Positions 34,860-44,879 of a DNA stretch of 64,000 nucleotides are shown piece by piece (position 1 is the stretch's first letter; every line of letters begins with the position of its first letter). Where the stretch lies: assembly GCF_000980885.2 (NCBI RefSeq), contig NZ_LBDA02000056.1, forward strand, positions 124,001-188,000, written 5' to 3'. The position numbers and the translations under genes were made by a program. The notes beneath the pieces were generated by a model, which was given only the letters and a program-made list of their open reading frames with translations, was not told where the DNA came from and ran no database searches. The DNA is from Streptomyces malaysiense (GTDB lineage: Bacteria > Actinomycetota > Actinomycetes > Streptomycetales > Streptomycetaceae).

Positions 34860-35236
34860 GCCCGGCTCCACCGCGCCGCGGCCCGCACCGGTGTCCAGGA
34901 CGAGGCGGAGGGTGCCCGGCGTCACCGGCTCGACCGGCCGCTCCGGGCCGAGCGGGTCGGCGGCGCGCCGCAGGACGGTGCCGGGGCCGTGCACATCGGC
35001 GTCCACGTGGTCCGTGACGCCCTCGGGGGAACCGGTGAGCGGCGAGCGGGCGCGCACCGGCACGATCGGGTCGTCGCCGACGTACCCGGCCCGGGACCCG
35101 GGGACGAGGCGCCGGGCGATCTCGTGGGTGTTCGCCGCGGTCGGCAGGCCGGTGCCCACGTCCGGGAACCGTCGTACGCCCTGCGCGTGTCCGGCTGCGC
35201 TCCGGTGGTCACGGCGTCACCGTCGGTCACGTCCAT
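34860..35236 (-). pseudogene. Decayed DUF574 (Methyltransf_19) SAM-dependent methyltransferase
   Basis: Reads from an intact-looking start (ATG 35236 after GGAAGAGGGG) MDVTDGDAVTTGAQPDTRRAYDG, then, in another frame, FPDVGTGLPTAANTHEIARRL, YVGDDPIVPV, SPEGVTDHVDADV and VTPGTLRLVLDTGAG. These align with the intact relative at 36269-37072 (FLDIGTGIPTEPNLHQIAQ, YADNDPIVLA, TPEGVTEYIQADA, LAPGSCLVLS). About 50 codons are missing after the N-terminus with a frame change, and another block before VTPGTL. Beyond 34860 towards 34654 nothing is recognisable. Confidence 0.7.
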
Positions 35237-35392
35237 CGCCCCTCTTCCGTGCGGGTGCCCGCCGACATTGTGCCGCCGGGTGATCGCGCTGTCCCGGGAA
35301 CCACGCACCGTCGGCGGTTCGGGGCGGCCCGGGGACGTTCTCCCTCATGAGGGACACTGGACGGGTACCCTGACCCCGGCCGGAAGCAGGAC

Positions 35393-36247
35393 ATGCCCGC
35401 CATACCCACGCCCCTCCTCGACGCGCCCGGCCTGCCGGCGGGCCCCGCGGACATCCGGCTGATCGTCACCGACATGGACGGCACCCTGCTCGACAGCGAC
35501 AAGCGGATCCCGGCCGGCCTGTGGCCGATGCTCGCCGAACTGCGCGGGCGCGGGGTGCTGTTCAGCCCCGCGAGCGGCCGCCAGTACGCCACGCTGGCCC
35601 GGCAGTTCGCGGACGTCGCCGAGGGCATGGTCTTCATCGCGGAGAACGGCACCTACGTGGTCCGCGACGGCGTCGAACTCAGCTCCGACCCGCTGGAGCC
35701 CACGGTCGCCGCGCGGATCGCCGGGGCGGTACGACGGCTCAACGCGGCGGGCGGCGACGCGGGCGCCGTGGTCTGCGGCAAGCGGGCGGCCTACGTGGAG
35801 CGGAGCGACGAGGCCTTCCTCGCGGAGGTGCGCCGCTACTACGTCGAACACCGCGTCGTCGACGACGTCACCGCGGTGGACGACGACTTCATCAAGGTCG
35901 CGGTCTTCGACTTCCACTCCGCCGAACGCTCCGCCGCTCCCGCGCTCGCCCCGTTCGCCGGCACCCACCAGGTCGTGGTCTCCGGCGAACACTGGGTCGA
36001 CGTGATGGCCCGCACCGCCAACAAGGGCACCGCGCTGCGCGCCCTCCAGCGGACCCTGGGCATCACCCCGGCACAGACCATGGTCTTCGGCGACTACCTC
36101 AACGACCTGGAGATGATGGACGCGGCGCGGTGGTCCTTCGCCATGTCCAACGCCCACCCGGACGTCATGGCGCGCGCCCGCCACCTGGCTCCGTCCAACG
36201 ACGAGAACGGTGTGCTGCGAACGATCTCCCGGGTCCTCGGACTGTAG
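35393..36247 (+). CDS. HAD-superfamily (Cof-type) phosphatase
   Basis: 284 residues. Motif I VTDMDGTLLDSD with the nucleophile Asp, motif III lysine in ANKGTAL, and motif IV FGDYLNDLEMM. The cap between motifs marks the Cof/YidA type, which dephosphorylates sugar phosphates or similar small molecules in the cytoplasm. Ends 21 bases before the opposite methyltransferase. Confidence 0.9.
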   Translation: MPAIPTPLLDAPGLPAGPADIRLIVTDMDGTLLDSDKRIPAGLWPMLAELRGRGVLFSPASGRQYATLARQFADVAEGMVFIAENGTYVVRDGVELSSDPLEPTVAARIAGAVRRLNAAGGDAGAVVCGKRAAYVERSDEAFLAEVRRYYVEHRVVDDVTAVDDDFIKVAVFDFHSAERSAAPALAPFAGTHQVVVSGEHWVDVMARTANKGTALRALQRTLGITPAQTMVFGDYLNDLEMMDAARWSFAMSNAHPDVMARARHLAPSNDENGVLRTISRVLGL

Positions 36248-36268
36248 CCGGGGCCGCGGGCCGGCGGA

Positions 36269-37072
36269 TCAGCTCACCGGTTTGCGGGCCACCGCGCCGT
36301 ACAGCGAGATGGGCCGGTCGCCGTCCGGGGGCTCGTCGGGACGCCACTCGGCCACCGGTACGACCCCCGGCTCCAGCAGTTCGAGTCCCTCGAAGAAGGC
36401 GCCCACCTCGTCCCGGGAGCGGGCGACCAGGGTCACCCCGCCCGCGGCGTAGGCGGCGATGCCCTTCCGTACGTTCTCGGGTTCGAAGTCGCCCGTCATC
36501 ATCGACAGCACCAGGCAACTGCCCGGCGCCAGCGCCTCCATGAGCGTCGCGACCATCTCCTGGGGGCCGTCCTCGTCGGCGACGAAGTGCAGCAGGGCGA
36601 TCAGCGAGAGGGCGACCGGGCGGTCGAGGTCCAGTATCCCGGCGGCCCGTTCGAGGATCGACCGGGGCTCGCGGGCGTCGGCCTGGATGTACTCCGTCAC
36701 CCCCTCCGGGGTGCCGCGCAGCAGCGCCCCCGCGTGGGCCAGCACGATCGGATCGTTGTCGGCGTAGACCACCCGCGCGTCCGGCGCCACCGACTGGGCG
36801 ATCTGGTGCAGATTGGGCTCGGTGGGTATGCCGGTGCCGATGTCCAGGAACTGGCGGATGCCGTCCTCGGCCAGCACCCGGGTGGCCCGGCGCATGAACG
36901 CCCGGTTGGCGCGTGCCCCGCGCGGGGCACCGTCGTCGATGGCCGCGATCCTGCGGCCCAGTTCCTCGTCGACGGGGTAGTTGTCCTTACCGCCGAGGAA
37001 CCAGTCGTACACCCGTGCCGGATGCGGTCGTGCGGTGTCGATGTACGGCGTGATCGGCTCGGTCCCCGTCAT
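36269..37072 (-). CDS. SAM-dependent methyltransferase, DUF574 family
   Basis: 267 residues from ATG 37072 (GAAGGG upstream); an earlier start at 37120 lacks a ribosome site. RVYDWFLGGKDNYPVD is the family signature, the SAM site is FLDIGTGIPT, and YADNDPIV binds the adenosine ribose. These proteins are very numerous in Streptomyces; targets unknown. The decayed copy lies 1 kb away on the same strand. Confidence 0.88.
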   Translation of the reverse strand: MTGTEPITPYIDTARPHPARVYDWFLGGKDNYPVDEELGRRIAAIDDGAPRGARANRAFMRRATRVLAEDGIRQFLDIGTGIPTEPNLHQIAQSVAPDARVVYADNDPIVLAHAGALLRGTPEGVTEYIQADAREPRSILERAAGILDLDRPVALSLIALLHFVADEDGPQEMVATLMEALAPGSCLVLSMMTGDFEPENVRKGIAAYAAGGVTLVARSRDEVGAFFEGLELLEPGVVPVAEWRPDEPPDGDRPISLYGAVARKPVS

Positions 37073-37116
37073 GTGCTGCCCTTCGCTCGGAACGAACGCA
37101 GAGCAGTCTGACACGA

Positions 37117-37764
37117 TCACGCGGTGCGCTGGAGGCAGTCCTCGGCCACGTGCCGGTCGAGCGCCGCCCGCACCAACGCGGCGGCCAGCACGGCGGGTTC
37201 GGTGTCCCCGGCCAGCTCCGTCAGCTTCTCCGGGTCCCTCGGCAGGCCGAGCCGGCCCGCGCCGTCCAGCGCCTTGCCGTCCAGACGGGGGCCGACTTCC
37301 GGCCAGACGCGCTGCGCCTCGCGCAGGAAGATGTCGGCGCCGGCCGGACCGATCCCCGGTTCCTGCTGGAGCAGCCGTTTAAGCTCCCCGGTGTCGCCGT
37401 GCGCCTCCTCGCGCAGCCGGCGCAGGTCCCCGCCCCAGCGCTCGCTCAACAGCCGGGCGCCGTCGCCGAGCTGGGTCGCGGTCCGTTCGTCGTAGCGCCG
37501 GTAGCCGCCCCGGCCCAGCGCGTCGACCCGCCGCTGCCGGTCCGCGCCGGCCATCCGGCGCGGACTGTCCAGCCGGTCCTCGTGCAGGGCGCGGGCGGCG
37601 GCCACCGCAACCGAGGCCCGGATCCGGGCGCTCAGCAGCAGCGACAGCACCAGCAGCCGGTACAGCGGCTGCGGGGTGTCCGCCAGTCGGATCCCCGCCT
37701 CCTCGGCGTAGGTGCGCCCGTACCCGGACACCAGCTCCCGTACGACGCGTTCGTCCCGGTCCAT
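37117..37764 (-). CDS. HhH-GPD-type endonuclease III-like protein
   Basis: 215 residues. LYRLLVLSLLLSARIRASVA stands where the first endonuclease-III helices lie, and LLQQEPGIGPAGADIFLREAQ is the helix-hairpin-helix. The four-cysteine iron-sulfur loop of classical Nth is missing (only one Cys). Activity on DNA is plausible but not proven. Confidence 0.75.
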   Translation of the reverse strand: MDRDERVVRELVSGYGRTYAEEAGIRLADTPQPLYRLLVLSLLLSARIRASVAVAAARALHEDRLDSPRRMAGADRQRRVDALGRGGYRRYDERTATQLGDGARLLSERWGGDLRRLREEAHGDTGELKRLLQQEPGIGPAGADIFLREAQRVWPEVGPRLDGKALDGAGRLGLPRDPEKLTELAGDTEPAVLAAALVRAALDRHVAEDCLQRTA

Positions 37765-37785
37765 CGCGTCACTCCCTCGCGGCCG

Positions 37786-38133
37786 CTACGGCTTGAGCGG
37801 ATCGTGGCCCAGCGTCATCAGCCGGTGCCGCCGCGGGGTGTCGTCCTCCGGTGCCCGCTCCGGTTCCGGCTCGTCCGCCGTGTCCACCAGGTCGCCGACG
37901 GTGTCGACGACCTCGTACATCACGCGGACGTCGTCGTCGGTGAGATCGGCGCGGCGCTTGTGGAGGATCGCGAGGACCTGCCGGCCGGTCGCGCCGCCCG
38001 GCTCGCCGGGCGGCGGCTCCGTGCGCTCCTCGGCGTCGCGGACCCTGAGCCAGGCCGCGAGCTCCGCCGAGGTCATGTTCACCACGCGGTGGAAATCCGC
38101 CCACAGCGCCTCGGTCTCCAGGGCGTCGGCCAT
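37786..38133 (-). CDS. DUF3140 family protein
   Basis: 115 residues. LWADFHRVVNMTSAELAAWLRV, then TGRQVLAILHKRRADLTDDDVRVMYEVVDTV, characteristic of DUF3140, a small family often beside DUF2945 and other stress genes. Function unknown. It shares strand and spacing with dps and the HhH gene, so a short stress-related run is possible. Confidence 0.75.
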   Translation of the reverse strand: MADALETEALWADFHRVVNMTSAELAAWLRVRDAEERTEPPPGEPGGATGRQVLAILHKRRADLTDDDVRVMYEVVDTVGDLVDTADEPEPERAPEDDTPRRHRLMTLGHDPLKP

Positions 38134-38191
38134 GGGGCTCCCCTTTCCCTGCGAGTCGACGGGCCGCCGCGCGTCGCCGCGCGGCCGGTGC

Positions 38192-38668
38192 TCAGTGCGC
38201 CTGGTTCTCCGCCGCGAACATCCAGCGTTCCTTCTCCAGATCGGCGGTGATGGAGATCAGCAGGTCCTGCGTCACCGGATCGGCCTCCTCGGTGGCCGTG
38301 ATCCGCTCGCGCAGCCGTCCGACGGCCGCCTCCAGGGCCGAGACCATCAGCTCGACCACCTCGGTGTCCCGCAGCCAGCCGTCCTTGGTCCCGGGCAGCG
38401 CGAGGGTCGCCGCGATCGTCTCGGGCCGGCCGTCCGGCGACACGCCCAGGGCGGCGGCGCGTTCGGCGACCGTGTCGGAGTGGGCACGAGCCGTCGCCAC
38501 GACCTCGTCCAGCTGGAGGTGGATCGAGCGGAACCGGGGACCGACGATGTTCCAGTGCGCCTGCTTCCCGATCAGCGACAGACCGAGCAGATCCACCAGG
38601 GTGTCCTGGAGCGCGGGCGCGGTGACCCCGAGAGCCTTCTCGGACAGCGTGCTCTTCACCACGGTCAT
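38192..38668 (-). CDS. Dps-family DNA-protecting ferritin-like protein
   Basis: 158 residues from ATG 38668. The ferroxidase signature QAHWNIVGPRFRSIHLQLDEVV is complete, and the rest is a four-helix bundle. Dps dodecamers oxidise iron with peroxide and coat DNA. An N-terminal extension to 38734 is open but has no ribosome site. Confidence 0.9.
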   Translation of the reverse strand: MTVVKSTLSEKALGVTAPALQDTLVDLLGLSLIGKQAHWNIVGPRFRSIHLQLDEVVATARAHSDTVAERAAALGVSPDGRPETIAATLALPGTKDGWLRDTEVVELMVSALEAAVGRLRERITATEEADPVTQDLLISITADLEKERWMFAAENQAH

Positions 38669-38773
38669 GGTGCTTACGTCCCCTTTCGTCAGCGTCGTAC
38701 GACTTGCCTGAGCGTCGTACGATCTCGTCCGCAAGGGCGGGTGCCCCGCGTCGGGGGACGCAAACAGCCCTGC

Positions 38774-39604
38774 TCAGCGGGCCGGTGCCCGGCCCCGCTG
38801 AGCCAGCGCGCGGTCCAGGAACCGCGTCACCTCCGCGAACGCCTCGTCCTTCACCGTCTCGTGGAACACCTCGTGCCGCGCCCCGGGGAAGATCCGCTCG
38901 GTGAGGTCGCCGCCGGCGAGCCGTTCGACGCCGGGGCGGCTGCCGGGCAGCGGCACCAGCCGGTCGTCGTCCCCGTGCAGCCACAGCACCGGCAGCCCGT
39001 CCACGTCGCCGCCCTCCGCGACGGCGTCCAGGGTCCGCGCGAACGCCTGGAGGGTGGGCCGCTTCATCGGCCCGTGCCAGACCAGCGGATCGGCGGCGTA
39101 CGCGGCGCCCACCGCCGGATCGCGGGAGAGCGCGCTCGGGCTGATCGGGGTGTCCGGGATCTCCGGCAGCGCCAGCAGCCGCCCCGGCAGCTCCCAGGCG
39201 CCGATCACCGGCCCGGAAAGGATCAGCGCGGCCAGTTCCGAACGGTGCAGCTGCGCGTAGCGGGCCGCGATCAGCCCGCCCATGGAGTGTCCGGCCAGGA
39301 CCAGCGGCAGCCCCGGGTGCGCGGCGCGGGCGAGATCGGCCACGGAGCGCACATCGGCGACCACGTCCTCGAAGTCCTCGATCAGCACCCGCTCGCCGGC
39401 CGACCGGCCGTGTCCCATGTGGTCGGGCGCGTACACGGCGGCCCCGAGTCCGGTGAGGACGGCGGCGAGCCCGTCGTACCGGCCCGCGTGCTCGCCGTAC
39501 CCGTGCACCAGCAGGGCGAGGAAGCGGGGCGCGGGATGCCGCCATTCCCGGACGGCGATCTCGCCGTGGGTGCCGTCGACGACGTGCGCGCGAACGTGGG
39601 GCAT
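38774..39604 (-). CDS. Alpha/beta hydrolase, monoacylglycerol-lipase-like
   Basis: 276 residues. LLVHGYGEHAGRYD is the oxyanion region, the nucleophile elbow is GHSMGG, the acid LWLHGDDDRLV and the histidine GARHEVFHE. Signature of lysophospholipase/monoglyceride lipase. No signal peptide, so cytoplasmic. Divergent from the thiolase-acyl-CoA ligase operon, a setting consistent with lipid use. Confidence 0.85.
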   Translation of the reverse strand: MPHVRAHVVDGTHGEIAVREWRHPAPRFLALLVHGYGEHAGRYDGLAAVLTGLGAAVYAPDHMGHGRSAGERVLIEDFEDVVADVRSVADLARAAHPGLPLVLAGHSMGGLIAARYAQLHRSELAALILSGPVIGAWELPGRLLALPEIPDTPISPSALSRDPAVGAAYAADPLVWHGPMKRPTLQAFARTLDAVAEGGDVDGLPVLWLHGDDDRLVPLPGSRPGVERLAGGDLTERIFPGARHEVFHETVKDEAFAEVTRFLDRALAQRGRAPAR

Positions 39605-39678
39605 CTCTCCTCCAACGGCCTCGGTACGGTTCGGGGGGATCTTCCCAGGGAGCCGCTCCTGGGTCTATAGTCCAAAAC

Positions 39679-39689
39679 TAGCAGTGCTA
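39679..39689. promoter_or_regulatory. Small dyad in AT-rich divergent promoter region
   Basis: TAGCA-G-TGCTA, embedded in an AT-rich patch (39665-39702) between the lipase and thiolase starts. A TATAGA box reading leftwards (plus-strand TCTATA at 39664-39669) and AATTAAG on the right make this the likely promoter zone of both genes. Binder unknown. Confidence 0.35.
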
Positions 39690-39745
39690 ATTAAGAGTTG
39701 TTCCGGTCCGCTGATCCACACCGTCGTAGGTCAGGAGTCGAAGCC

Positions 39746-40933
<1,188 letters not shown>

Positions 40934-40945
40934 CAACCATCCGGC

Positions 40946-40981
40946 GCGGGAATCCCTCTTGTGACGACGGGGGATTCCCGC
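40946..40981 (+). terminator. Hairpin between thiolase and ligase
   Basis: Perfect 11-base arms GCGGGAATCCC (40946-40956) and GGGATTCCCGC (40971-40981), 14-base loop, starting 13 bases after the thiolase stop. No T-run, so it may act as a partial terminator, an RNA-processing site or an mRNA stabiliser. Confidence 0.5.
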
Positions 40982-41001
40982 CGCGGGAACGACCGTACGA
41001 C

Positions 41002-41021
41002 CGGTTCGGCGCGCCGAACCG
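41002..41021. promoter_or_regulatory. Perfect 20-base palindrome before the acyl-CoA ligase
   Basis: CGGTTCGGCG followed directly by CGCCGAACCG, with no spacer. It ends 4 bases before the AAGGA stretch that precedes the ligase start (41047). It could be an operator of a fatty-acid-type regulator or an RNA hairpin masking the ribosome site. Confidence 0.5.
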
Positions 41022-41046
41022 CAGCAAGGAAACGGAGCCGCACTCC

Positions 41047-42555
41047 ATGGCAACCCTGTCCGTCGCCGCCATCCTGGCCGAGAACGCCAGGCGCCGTCCC
41101 GCCCGCACCGCACTCGTGGAAGGGGAGCGGCGGCTGAGCTTCGGCGACGCGTGGCAGGCGGCGCTGGCCCAGGCGGGCGCGCTCACCGGCCTCGGGGTAC
41201 GGCCGGGCGACCGGGTCGCCCTCATGGCCCCGAACACCGTGGAGTTCCCGCTCGCCTACTACGCCGTCGCCGCGGCCGGCGGTGTCGTCGTCCCCGTCCA
41301 TCTGCTGCTGTCCGCGGGCGAGATCGAGCACGTCCTCAGGGACAGCGGCGCCACACTGCTCCTGGTCCACCCGGCGCAGGCCGTCGCCGGCCGGGCCGCG
41401 GCCGACGCCCTCGGCGTCCGGGCGGTCACCCTGGGCGCGGAGTTCGACGCGCTCGCCGCCGCGGCCGAGCCGCCGACGACGTACGCCACCCGGGCCGCCG
41501 ACGACCCGGCCGTGATCCTCTACACCAGCGGTACCACCGGCGTCCCCAAGGGCGCCGTGCTCAGCCACTTCAACCTGGTGATGAACGCGACCGTCTGCGC
41601 CTTCGACGCCAACGACGTCCGGCCCGACGACATCGCCCTCGGCGCGCTGCCCCTCTTCCACGCGTTCGGGCAGACCGTCTCGCTCAACTCCACCTGGCGG
41701 GCGGGCGCCACGCTCGTGCTGCTGCCCAGGTTCGACGCGGCCCGCGCGATAGAGCTGATGGTCAAGGAGGGCATCAACACCTTCCACGGCGTGCCCACCA
41801 TGTTCGTCGCGCTCGCGGCGGCCGCGGCGGACGCCGACGTACTGCCCGAGCTGCGGGTGTGCATCTCCGGCGGCGCCTCGCTGCCCGTCGCCGTCCTCGA
41901 ACGGTTCGAGGCCGCGTTCGGCGCGCGGATCTACGAGGGGTACGGGCTGTCGGAGACCTCGCCGACGGCCACCGTCAACCAGCCGGACTTCGGCACCAGG
42001 GCCGGCACCATCGGCCACCCGCTGTGGGGCGTCGACGTGGAGATCGCGCGCGCCGAGGTGGAGGGCCGGATCGAACTGCTGCCGTCCGGCGAGCTGGGCG
42101 AGGTCGTCATCCGCGGCCACAACGTCTTCTCCGGCTACCTCGGCCGCCCGGAGGCCACCGCCGAGGCCCTGGTCGACGGCTGGTTCCGCACCGGCGACCT
42201 CGGCACCAAGGACGAGCAGGGCTTCCTCACGATCGTGGACCGCAAGAAGGACGTCATCATCCGCGGCGGCTACAACGTCTACCCGCGCGAGGTCGAGGAG
42301 GTCCTGGTACGGCACCCCGGCATCGCCCAGGTCGCCGTCATCGGCCTGCCCGACGAGCTGCACGGCGAGGAGGTCTGCGCGATCGTCGTCCCGGCGCGGA
42401 CCGGCGCTCCCGACGCCGCCGGCGTCATCGAGTGGTCCAAGGAGCACCTGGGCCGCCACAAGTACCCGCGGCGCGTGGAGTTCGCCGAGGAACTGCCGCT
42501 CGGCCCGAGCATGAAGGTGCTCAAGCGGGAGCTGCGGACGCGGTACACGGGCTGA
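41047..42555 (+). CDS. Long-chain acyl-CoA ligase (AMP-binding family)
   Basis: 502 residues from ATG 41047. The P-loop-like motif ILYTSGTTGVPKGAVLSH, the adenylation motif YEGYGLSETSP and the late GWFRTGDLGTKDEQGFLTIVDRKKD plus the C-terminal lysine region (GPSMKVLKREL) are complete. It activates fatty or aromatic acids to CoA thioesters and works with the upstream thiolase. Confidence 0.92.
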   Translation: MATLSVAAILAENARRRPARTALVEGERRLSFGDAWQAALAQAGALTGLGVRPGDRVALMAPNTVEFPLAYYAVAAAGGVVVPVHLLLSAGEIEHVLRDSGATLLLVHPAQAVAGRAAADALGVRAVTLGAEFDALAAAAEPPTTYATRAADDPAVILYTSGTTGVPKGAVLSHFNLVMNATVCAFDANDVRPDDIALGALPLFHAFGQTVSLNSTWRAGATLVLLPRFDAARAIELMVKEGINTFHGVPTMFVALAAAAADADVLPELRVCISGGASLPVAVLERFEAAFGARIYEGYGLSETSPTATVNQPDFGTRAGTIGHPLWGVDVEIARAEVEGRIELLPSGELGEVVIRGHNVFSGYLGRPEATAEALVDGWFRTGDLGTKDEQGFLTIVDRKKDVIIRGGYNVYPREVEEVLVRHPGIAQVAVIGLPDELHGEEVCAIVVPARTGAPDAAGVIEWSKEHLGRHKYPRRVEFAEELPLGPSMKVLKRELRTRYTG

Positions 42556-42827
42556 CGTCCCGGGGTGCCTGGACGCGGGACCGGTGCTCGTGCGCGGCGT
42601 CGGTCGTCTCCGCCTCACCTGCCGGCGGCACGCCCGCTGGCCCATCCTGGGGCGGCCGTTGCGGCCGTCGCGGTCGGCGTGGTGGGCGGGAGCACAGCTC
42701 CTGGTGGGCTGGGGTTCCGTCCCCCGTCCCCCGGGCAGCGGGCCGCGTCCGGATCGGACGAAGACGTCGACGAGTCGGAGTGCGACGGACGATCCGGCGC
42801 GGTCACCGCTCCCACGGGTGGACAGGG

Positions 42828-43490
42828 TCAGGTGCGCGTACCGCAGGAGGGGCAGAACGCCGCGCCGGAGGGCAACTCGGTACGGCACGAGGCGCAGGCG
42901 GGACTCTGCGCGAGGTGATGGCCGCAGCCGGGGCAGAAGGCACCGCCGCGGGTCTCCGCGCGGCACTGGGGGCAGACCAGCTGACGGGGTGTGGAGATGT
43001 CGTAGGCGTTGCCACGCTGCTGGCCCGCGTCGTAGGCACGCTGGCTGACCATGTCGTTCAGACCGCGCTGCTGAGCCGCCTGGGCCTCGGCGGCGGTGTC
43101 GGGGGAGCAGTTCAGGCACAAGCCCTGACCGGCGTTCCAGCAGCGGGCGCAGACATAGCCGGTACACCGCGGGCAGCGGTTGAAGTGGTGCTCGGCGTTG
43201 CCGATGGCACGGCTGAAGGCGGCGTCCCTCTGATTGCCGTAGCTGGCGCCGGCGAGTCCGTCGGCGGCGTCGGACACCCCGCGCGTGGCAGTGCCGCCGA
43301 TCATCGACCAGACCGCGTTGACACCCTTGGAGACCCAGCCCGCGACCTGGCCGGCGCGGAAGGGTTCGAAAGGCGAGCGCCAGGTGTCGTAGCAGCGTGC
43401 GCACGAGAACTCGAACTGGAAACCCGCCCCCGTGCCCTGCTCGACGCACAGGTCTCTGTGATTGCTGTTGAAGTAGATTTCGTTGCTCAC
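42828..43490 (-). CDS. Zinc-ribbon protein with multiple Cys pairs
   Basis: 220 residues from GTG 43490 (GGGGGATC upstream). Zinc-binding CxxC pairs are spread along the chain: CARCYDTW near 29-36, CPRCTGYVCARCWNAGQGLCLNC in the middle, then CPQCRAETRGGAFCPGCG and CASCRTELPSGAAFCPSCG at the end, that is, two C-terminal double zinc ribbons. A glycine-rich middle stretch could contact membranes. Role unknown. Confidence 0.78.
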   Translation of the reverse strand: MSNEIYFNSNHRDLCVEQGTGAGFQFEFSCARCYDTWRSPFEPFRAGQVAGWVSKGVNAVWSMIGGTATRGVSDAADGLAGASYGNQRDAAFSRAIGNAEHHFNRCPRCTGYVCARCWNAGQGLCLNCSPDTAAEAQAAQQRGLNDMVSQRAYDAGQQRGNAYDISTPRQLVCPQCRAETRGGAFCPGCGHHLAQSPACASCRTELPSGAAFCPSCGTRT

Positions 43491-43633
43491 GATCCCCCCG
43501 AACGCTGTTGCGCTGTGCCCTGCTCGCGGCCGACCGGATCCCCTGGTCCCTTCGGCCACGTCGCCGATCGCAGGGTAGCGCTTCATGTCCCCTTCGGTAT
43601 CGCGCCGGTTGGGCGGCACCCGGGTGACATCAC

Positions 43634-44557
43634 TCACATCTCGCCCGTTCCGCTGGACGTACGAGCAGCCGGCGCGTCGAGCAGGGCCAGTTCCTCCCCG
43701 CTCAGCCGCAGGGCCGCAGCCCCGACGTTCTCCGCGAGGTGGGCCGGGTCGGTGGTGCCGGGGATGGCGAGCACGTGCGGCCCGCGATGGAGGGTCCAGG
43801 CGAGCCGGACCTGGGCATCCGTCGCCCCGTGCGCGCGGGCGACGGAACGGACGCGCGCGTCGTGCCGCTGCTGCGCGGGCGCCTCGCGCCGCAGACCGGA
43901 GATGGCGAAGTAGGGCACGAAGGCGATTCCCATCTCCCCGCAGAGGTCCACCAGTCCGGTCTCGTCGGCGCGGCGCCAGTCGAGTCCGTAGGAGTTCTGC
44001 ACACAGACCACGGGCGCGATCGCCAGGGCCTCGGTCACATGCTCCGGGCGGACGTTCGAGAGCCCGAGGTGCCGGATCAGGCCCGCCCGGCGCAACTCGG
44101 CCAGGGCGCCGAAGTGTTCGGCGATCGAGTCCATGCCGGGGCCGTTGCGGCGCAGGTTCACCACGTCCAGGTGGTCCCGGCCGAGCTGGCGAAGATTCTC
44201 CTCGACCTGGCCGCGCAACTGGTCGGGACGCGCCATGGGGAGCCACGCACCACCGGCGTCCCGTCCCGGTCCGACCTTGGTCGCCACGACCACATCCCCG
44301 TGCCGGCCGGCGAGGGCGCGGTTGATCAGCTCGTTCGCGGAGCGCAGCGGCGAGAAGTAGAAGGCGGCCGTGTCGATGTGGTCGACCCCCAGCTCGAACG
44401 CGCGGTGCAGCAGGGCGACGGCCGCGGCGCGGTCGATCGGCGCGCCGTCGGAGTTCCCCATCATTCCGTTGCCCGTCAGCCGCATCGCGCCGTAGCCGAC
44501 CCGGCTCACCTCCAGGTCCCCGAGCTTCCAAGTGCCTGCCGCCGCCGCTGTGTTCAC
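43634..44557 (-). CDS. Aldo/keto reductase
   Basis: 307 residues. The AKR motifs are seen: GYGAMRLTG at the start, DHIDTAAFYFSP (catalytic Asp and Tyr), VVATKVGPG and the HLGLSNVRPEHV strand. NADPH-dependent reduction of carbonyls in the cytosol; the substrate is not predictable. Confidence 0.88.
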   Translation of the reverse strand: MNTAAAAGTWKLGDLEVSRVGYGAMRLTGNGMMGNSDGAPIDRAAAVALLHRAFELGVDHIDTAAFYFSPLRSANELINRALAGRHGDVVVATKVGPGRDAGGAWLPMARPDQLRGQVEENLRQLGRDHLDVVNLRRNGPGMDSIAEHFGALAELRRAGLIRHLGLSNVRPEHVTEALAIAPVVCVQNSYGLDWRRADETGLVDLCGEMGIAFVPYFAISGLRREAPAQQRHDARVRSVARAHGATDAQVRLAWTLHRGPHVLAIPGTTDPAHLAENVGAAALRLSGEELALLDAPAARTSSGTGEM

Positions 44558-44853
44558 CGTGCTCCTCGGGCCGTGGATCGATCAGGTATCTGGAGTATGG
44601 AGGGTCCGCGGTGCGCCGCGACAGGGCGATCGGCCGGGCGAAAGGTCACATCCGGCACGGGAACCATCCCCGGCCGCCCAGCCGTTGACCGTACCGAGAG
44701 GCCGCCGCTCGGGACGCGGCTCTCCGCCGCCCCGCACTCCGAAGACGTCCTCGCGCGCGGCCCGTTCACGGCGCCGACGAAGGGGGACCGCCGCGGGCGC
44801 ACCGCGTCGAAGTCCGACGGGGTGACCGCCCGGACCTGTCACCGCGCCCAAGA
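44558..44853. other. Intergenic stretch, nothing recognised
   Basis: About 300 bases upstream of the aldo/keto reductase and downstream of cobF. Open frames on both strands are short and show no family motif. The reductase promoter should lie near its right side of 44558, but no convincing boxes were found. Confidence 0.4.
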
Positions 44854-44879
44854 TGTCCGAACCGGGTGTCCGAACCGGG
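44854..44879. repeat. Tandem 13-base repeat directly after cobF
   Basis: TGTCCGAACCGGG occurs twice head-to-tail, ending at the base before the cobF stop codon. The block is itself flanked by two copies of GTCACCGCGCCC. Probably slipped-strand duplication. Confidence 0.7.
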
